Of a DNA stretch of 64,000 nt, positions 60,121 through 64,000 are shown one piece after another. Origin of the DNA: Dyadobacter sp. CY343 (GTDB lineage Bacteria > Bacteroidota > Bacteroidia > Cytophagales > Spirosomataceae); assembly GCF_021390335.1 (NCBI RefSeq), contig NZ_JAJUXK010000001.1, positions 992,001-1,056,000 of the forward strand, given 5' to 3'. Positions within the stretch are counted from its first letter, which is position 1; the number at the start of each line of letters is the position of its first letter. A program made the position numbers and the translations under genes. Below the pieces are notes generated by a model. That model was not told where the DNA came from and made no database searches. It saw only the letters and a program-made list of their open reading frames with translations.

Positions 60121-60609
60121 TTAATTGGGGCTGAAACGAACATAGCGGATGTAGCCGGTACCTTCGTTTTTGGCGGAAAGGGATTCCGTTGTCAGCGGAA
60201 TTTCCAGGTCTTTTACATGGTAAGCTTTATCTTCTACCGCGCTTTCAAACCGCAGTTTATAGCCGGCGTTGATCTTGGAAGCTTCAATTTCGATCACATT
60301 CACGCTGCGGTCGCCACCGGTCACCGAAGCGCCGGTGATCGCGCTGATATTCCCGGGTTTTTTAGACTGGAACTTGTGCCACTCTTTCATGCTGTTGTAC
60401 CACTTTTTATCAGGACCAAGCACGTAAAGCGTCTTTTCGTATGCACCTTTCGCATTCATCAGCGAGATTACGATATAGGCGCCTTCGCCCATGTAGTTCG
60501 TCATCTGGATCATGCATTTATATTTATTCGTGCCTTGCGCCGTTGCAGCGTTGGGGCGGGCAAATGTGAGCGCGAGGAAAAGCAGGGTTATTTTAAATAA
60601 ACTGGACAT
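60121..60609 (-). CDS. DUF2271 exported protein with ApbE flavinylation motif
   Basis: This 162-residue exported protein has a signal peptide (SLFKITLLFLALTFARPNAATA) and a DUF2271 beta-sandwich (about 28-160). Residues 92-97 read TGASVT, in SAITGASVTGGDR. That fits the [S/T]GA[S/T]x[S/T] sequence to which ApbE attaches FMN, as in NqrC-type proteins, so Thr97 is the likely flavinylation site. DUF2271 genes occur with PepSY and apbE genes in many bacteria. It lies 15 bases before the flavoreductase gene and 6 bases after the ankyrin gene. A role as electron carrier is inference from motif and context. Confidence 0.9.
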   Translation of the reverse strand: MSSLFKITLLFLALTFARPNAATAQGTNKYKCMIQMTNYMGEGAYIVISLMNAKGAYEKTLYVLGPDKKWYNSMKEWHKFQSKKPGNISAITGASVTGGDRSVNVIEIEASKINAGYKLRFESAVEDKAYHVKDLEIPLTTESLSAKNEGTGYIRYVRFSPN

Positions 60610-60615
60610 GAAAAG

Positions 60616-62085
60616 TTATTTCAGGAAATTGACTGTGACATTGTTTTTAGAAAGTGACTCATTTTCGCCGGCCAGATCGAAAGCCGTTTCCTGGAAGTTG
60701 GTCACAATATCCTTTTTGGCACCGATCGAGATCAGGTATTTCAGCATTTCATCGTCTTTGGAAACCATCGCCGCTTTGTGCAGTGCCGTAATACCTTCGC
60801 TATTTTTCGCATTCACGTCAATCTGCAAGCCTTCCAGACGTTTTACCAATGCCATATCATTCTTGGCTACTGCGCTGTGATATAGGGTGTTGCCATTTTT
60901 TGAAGGCGCAGCTACTTTGAAACCTTTGTCTTGAAGTACTTTCAATTTGGCATCAAAATCAGTGGCTGTGCGGAGATTATAAGATTGCGCCAGATAGAAG
61001 CCCAGGTTTTCGCCTGATTTATCCGTTGTGTTAATGTCTGCACCTTTCGAGATCAGGTAAGCGATCACCTCTGGTGAGTTACCGCGTACTGCCATCGCTA
61101 ATGCACTGGTTCCCTTTGCATTACCAACGTTAATATCCTTTACTTTCGGAAGCAGCAAAGCCAGCACAGCGGTATCGCGATTGGCCGCAGCTGCATTCAT
61201 AAGTACCGTATTTCCGTTCTCGTCAGCCTTGTTTACGTCAACTCCTTTGCTCAGAAAGTACTTCACGATCTCCTCCTGCTTCGGTTTGCGAACGATCGAA
61301 TGCAATGCATTTTCGCCGTTTTTGCCGATCACCGTTGGTTTCAGTTTCAAGCTTTCCAGGTATTGGTATACTTCAATCGTATTCGCCGTGCCGCGACCTC
61401 CCTGCGCCGCCATCAGGAATGCATTCGGGTTGGCAGTAACCCCTTTTTCCAGCAAGGCTTTTAGTACGTCTATCTTTCCCGCACGGGCTGCGTAGCTGAA
61501 TGCATTGTTGCCGGCGGCATCGGTGCTTTTCAGGTCAAGTCCTTTGGAAATGAAATAATTGGTAAGTGCGAAATCCTTATCATTCGCGATCCCGATCAGT
61601 AATGCATTCGCGCCGTCGTGATTCAGGTCTTTTTTCAAATCCGCGCCAGCGGCGAGCAGGATATCGTATACTTTGGTATTCTGCTGACTGCCAGCCGCAA
61701 AGTTGATCGGGGTAGCGCCGTGGCCATCGACAAAATTCCCTTTCGATCCTTTCGCAACCAGCGATTCCATCAACTCCACATTACCACGCATCGCAGCCCA
61801 GTGCAGGTAAATGCGGCCGTCGTGGGTTAATTTATCAACGGTATTACCCGGTTGTGTAAGCAGAAACTCGATCGTCGCGTTCGGCGCGCCTGAATTGATC
61901 GCCATCACAACGGGGTCAAACATATTGTTATTGAATTGGGAAGGATTGCTGCCTTTTTCAATTTCTGCTTTTACAGCATTCACATCAGGGGAAGTTTTCC
62001 AGAAAGATTGTTCCAAAAGCGTGTTTTGCTGAGCCTGTGCAGCGAACGCAAATAGGGTGCAAAAAGCGATAACAAGTTTTTTCAT
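60616..62085 (-). CDS. Exported ankyrin-repeat protein
   Basis: This 489-residue exported protein has a signal peptide (KKLVIAFCTLFAFAAQAQQ) and about 13 ankyrin repeats of 33 residues. Examples are THDGRIYLHWAAMRGNVELM, NHDGANALLIGIANDKDFAL, DENGNTVLMNAAAANRDTAV and SEGITALHKAAMVSKDDEML. It is therefore a periplasmic or surface protein-binding scaffold. It is the first gene of a leftward operon with the DUF2271 and PepSY flavoreductase genes. Ankyrin proteins accompany catalase or redox genes in other phyla. Here it may dock the carrier or reductase. Met 62085 is chosen because it opens the signal; 21 in-frame residues upstream are not signal-like. Confidence 0.9.
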   Translation of the reverse strand: MKKLVIAFCTLFAFAAQAQQNTLLEQSFWKTSPDVNAVKAEIEKGSNPSQFNNNMFDPVVMAINSGAPNATIEFLLTQPGNTVDKLTHDGRIYLHWAAMRGNVELMESLVAKGSKGNFVDGHGATPINFAAGSQQNTKVYDILLAAGADLKKDLNHDGANALLIGIANDKDFALTNYFISKGLDLKSTDAAGNNAFSYAARAGKIDVLKALLEKGVTANPNAFLMAAQGGRGTANTIEVYQYLESLKLKPTVIGKNGENALHSIVRKPKQEEIVKYFLSKGVDVNKADENGNTVLMNAAAANRDTAVLALLLPKVKDINVGNAKGTSALAMAVRGNSPEVIAYLISKGADINTTDKSGENLGFYLAQSYNLRTATDFDAKLKVLQDKGFKVAAPSKNGNTLYHSAVAKNDMALVKRLEGLQIDVNAKNSEGITALHKAAMVSKDDEMLKYLISIGAKKDIVTNFQETAFDLAGENESLSKNNVTVNFLK

Positions 62086-62241
62086 ATAAAGAGAATGGAT
62101 TGAAAGCTGATTACCTCTGCCTCTATGCCGCGGAGGTAGGTCGTTCAAAGTTAATGATAACTAGTCTAAATAATGGCCAAAACTGCTTTTTGATTCCGCT
62201 TCACGTCAATTCGTCCGTTTTTTTCGAGGGTTGGCGTCATT

Positions 62242-62286
62242 GGGAAGGGAGGGAGGAAGGGAGGAAGGAGGAAGGTAGGATGGGGG
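62242..62286 (+). repeat. Purine-only G-tract cluster
   Basis: The plus strand is almost entirely G and A from 62242 to 62286 with GGG at 62242, 62247, 62251 and 62259 and GGGGG at 62282. Four G-tracts within 20 bases could form a G-quadruplex. It lies 48 bp before the glycoside hydrolase gene. Confidence 0.6.
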
Positions 62287-62333
62287 ATGGAGCTTCTTTA
62301 CTGGTTTATTGGACATTCTTATTTTACATATTG

Positions 62334-64000
62334 ATGGAAAAGCTCTTTCGGAGGTTGTTTTTGGGGGCGGTCTGCATGCTTTCGGGTGTTGGCTTTCATG
62401 CATTTGGGCAGGGTAGTGCTGGTACGCCGGCACGGATAGAGGTGAATTTTGATAAAACCGTAGGGCCAATGAAACCGGTTTGGGCGTGGTTTGGCTATGA
62501 TGAGCCGAACTATACCTATATGAAAGATGGTAAAAAGTTACTGACCGAAATCGCAGAACTGAGCCCGGTGCCGGTTTACGTACGGGCGCATTGCCTGCTT
62601 TGCACAGGCGACGGTACCGCTGCATTAAAATGGGGTTCGACGAATGCATACACCGAGGATGAAAACGGGAAGCCGGTTTATAACTGGGCTATTGTCGACA
62701 GTATTTTTGACACTTACGTGAAACGCGGAATGAAGCCGCTCGCGCAGATTGGTTTTATGCCAAAAGCACTTTCCACCAATCCCGAGCCTTACCAGCACGA
62801 CTGGAAGCCGGGCGATCCCTACAACAAGATCATGACCGGCTGGGCATATCCGCCGAAGGATTACCAGAAATGGGCCGATCTGGTTTACAATTGGGTAAAG
62901 CACAGTGTGAAACGCTACGGACAAAAAGAAGTGGAAAGCTGGTATTGGGAAGTTTGGAATGAGCCAAACGGCTACTGGAAAGGCACGATGGAGGAGTTTT
63001 TTAAACTATACGACTATTCAGCCGATGCAGTTAAACGCGCATTGCCGACTGCACGGATCGGTGGGCTGAACATTGCAGGCACTTCGTCGCCGGGAGGTAA
63101 AAAGTGGCTGGAAGCTTTTCTGCTGCATTGTGCAGAGGGCACTAACTATGCGACTGGCAAAAAAGGCGCGCCGCTGGACGCCGTACTTTTTCACGCCAAA
63201 GGTTCGCCCAAACTGATCAATGGCGTAGTGAGAATGAATATGAGCCCGCAGCTGCGGGATATTCAGACCGGGTTTAAATCTGTGCTCGCTTATCCTCAGT
63301 TCAAAAACCTGCCGCTTATCGTAGGCGAATCGGATCCCGAAGGCTGCGCCGCTTGCGGTATGGCTACCAATCCGTCCAATGCATATCGGAACGGCACCAT
63401 GTATTCCAGTTACACAGCCGCCACTTTCGCCCGGAAATACGCGTTGGCAGATCAACATGGTGTCAACTTTCTCGGCGCAGTTTCCTGGTCATTTGAATTT
63501 GAAAATCAGCCTTGGTTTTACGGTTTCCGCGACCTCGCGACCAATGGAGTCGATAAACCGGTTTTGAATGTATTCAGGATGTTTGGTAAAATGAGTGGGA
63601 ATAGGGTGGAAGTGAAAAGCGACCGAATGTACCCGCTGCAAATGGTACTTGATTCCAGCATCCGCGGGCAGCAAACGGAAATAGGCGCACTAGCCTCAAA
63701 AGAGAGTAAAAAAGCTGCTATCATGCTCTGGAACTACCACGATGATGATTTGCAGGGAGCTGCTGAGCCGGTGGAACTGACACTCAATGGTATCAACTCA
63801 AAAGAAATAAAAATCACGGAATACCGGATCGACCGGGAACATAGTAATTCGTACGAAGCCTGGAAAAAAATGGGCTCTCCGCAGAATCCTGACAAAGGGC
63901 AGATAGCTGCGCTGGAAAAGGCCGGCCAACTGGAAAAGATGAGCCGCGAGCCGCTTGTAGAGCATAAACAGGGAAAAACAGTGGTGAAAGTTGCCCTGCC
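62334..64000 (+). CDS. GH39-type glycoside hydrolase (5' part, runs off window)
   Basis: This is a secreted retaining glycosidase of the GH39 type (beta-xylosidase/alpha-iduronidase group), 555 codons present and no stop before the window ends. A signal peptide (about 1-25, LFLGAVCMLSGVGFHAFG) opens it. The acid/base Glu210 lies in YWEVWNEPNGYW and the nucleophile Glu332 in LPLIVGESDPEGCAACG. AHCLLCTGDG and VSWSFEFENQPW are also typical of the barrel. ATG 62334 is the first start after the G-rich tract. The substrate is unknown; xylosides are the family default. It is divergent from the ankyrin operon. Confidence 0.9.
   Translation, partial: MEKLFRRLFLGAVCMLSGVGFHAFGQGSAGTPARIEVNFDKTVGPMKPVWAWFGYDEPNYTYMKDGKKLLTEIAELSPVPVYVRAHCLLCTGDGTAALKWGSTNAYTEDENGKPVYNWAIVDSIFDTYVKRGMKPLAQIGFMPKALSTNPEPYQHDWKPGDPYNKIMTGWAYPPKDYQKWADLVYNWVKHSVKRYGQKEVESWYWEVWNEPNGYWKGTMEEFFKLYDYSADAVKRALPTARIGGLNIAGTSSPGGKKWLEAFLLHCAEGTNYATGKKGAPLDAVLFHAKGSPKLINGVVRMNMSPQLRDIQTGFKSVLAYPQFKNLPLIVGESDPEGCAACGMATNPSNAYRNGTMYSSYTAATFARKYALADQHGVNFLGAVSWSFEFENQPWFYGFRDLATNGVDKPVLNVFRMFGKMSGNRVEVKSDRMYPLQMVLDSSIRGQQTEIGALASKESKKAAIMLWNYHDDDLQGAAEPVELTLNGINSKEIKITEYRIDREHSNSYEAWKKMGSPQNPDKGQIAALEKAGQLEKMSREPLVEHKQGKTVVKVAL

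Overview
The window looks like a chromosomal segment of a Bacteroidota member, most likely Cytophagales and Dyadobacter- or Spirosoma-like. The evidence is a SusC/SusD pair controlled by an ECF sigma/FecR anti-sigma pair, several proteins ending in type IX secretion (T9SS) sorting domains, OMP_b-brl_3 and TonB-dependent receptors with CarboxypepD_reg-like N-termini, many SPII lipoproteins, and starts preceded by A/T-rich stretches instead of clear Shine-Dalgarno sites. The genus is an inference. I saw no rRNA, tRNA, CRISPR array, prophage or insertion sequence.

Layout. 1-7.1 kb: a NarL-type two-component pair (kinase cut by the window edge), the wreck of a susC/susD pair, a LytTR-type regulator/kinase pair, and an outer-membrane barrel gene preceded by a LytTR-like direct repeat. 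7.3-10.2 kb: an arsenic operon read leftward (arsR, Cys-rich DUF6428, arsC, arsN-like acetyltransferase, acr3) with an ArsR-type palindrome. 10.3-10.9 kb: a YefM/YoeB toxin-antitoxin pair. 11-14 kb: a small unknown gene, a DUF4142 lipoprotein and an AraC regulator/SDR pair linked by a repeated 15-bp site. 14.1-21 kb: a giant DUF4347/FG-GAP T9SS protein, a beta-lactamase-fold lipoprotein that has lost its catalytic residues, an unknown lipoprotein and map. 21.2-31.6 kb: a siderophore receptor, a large secreted PHP-like protein, an LpxL-like acyltransferase, a nucleoside hydrolase, a two-gene small-protein operon, an AHSA1 protein, an exported Gfo/Idh/MocA oxidoreductase and a single-domain response regulator. 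31.8-34.2 kb: a small lipoprotein and an M4 metallopeptidase gene broken by an internal deletion. 34.2-39.6 kb: SulP transporter, KtrB/KtrA potassium uptake and a di-heme peroxidase. 39.6-47.7 kb: a regulated nutrient-uptake locus (sigma, FecR, SusC, SusD, FG-GAP protein). 47.8-56.9 kb: a KefB-like antiporter, a lipoprotein, a gingipain-like T9SS cysteine peptidase candidate, small exported proteins, a GT92 glycosyltransferase and an AI-2E-family permease. 56.9-62.1 kb: an extracytoplasmic flavin electron-transfer module. 62.3 kb to the end: a GH39-type glycoside hydrolase running off the window.

How the parts work together. The best candidate system is 56.9-62.1 kb: ApbE (FMN transferase) faces a leftward operon of ankyrin protein, DUF2271 protein and PepSY/flavodoxin/FNR membrane flavoreductase. 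The DUF2271 protein carries a TGASVT motif that fits the ApbE flavinylation consensus, so it is probably the covalently flavinylated carrier fed by the membrane reductase. Other points of interest are a plus-strand terminator in the fecR-susC gap that would fit a cis-antisense RNA, two T9SS proteins with caspase-like His/Cys pairs sharing a C-terminal cassette, and three decayed or reduced genes (susCD remnant, M4 protease, pseudo-beta-lactamase).
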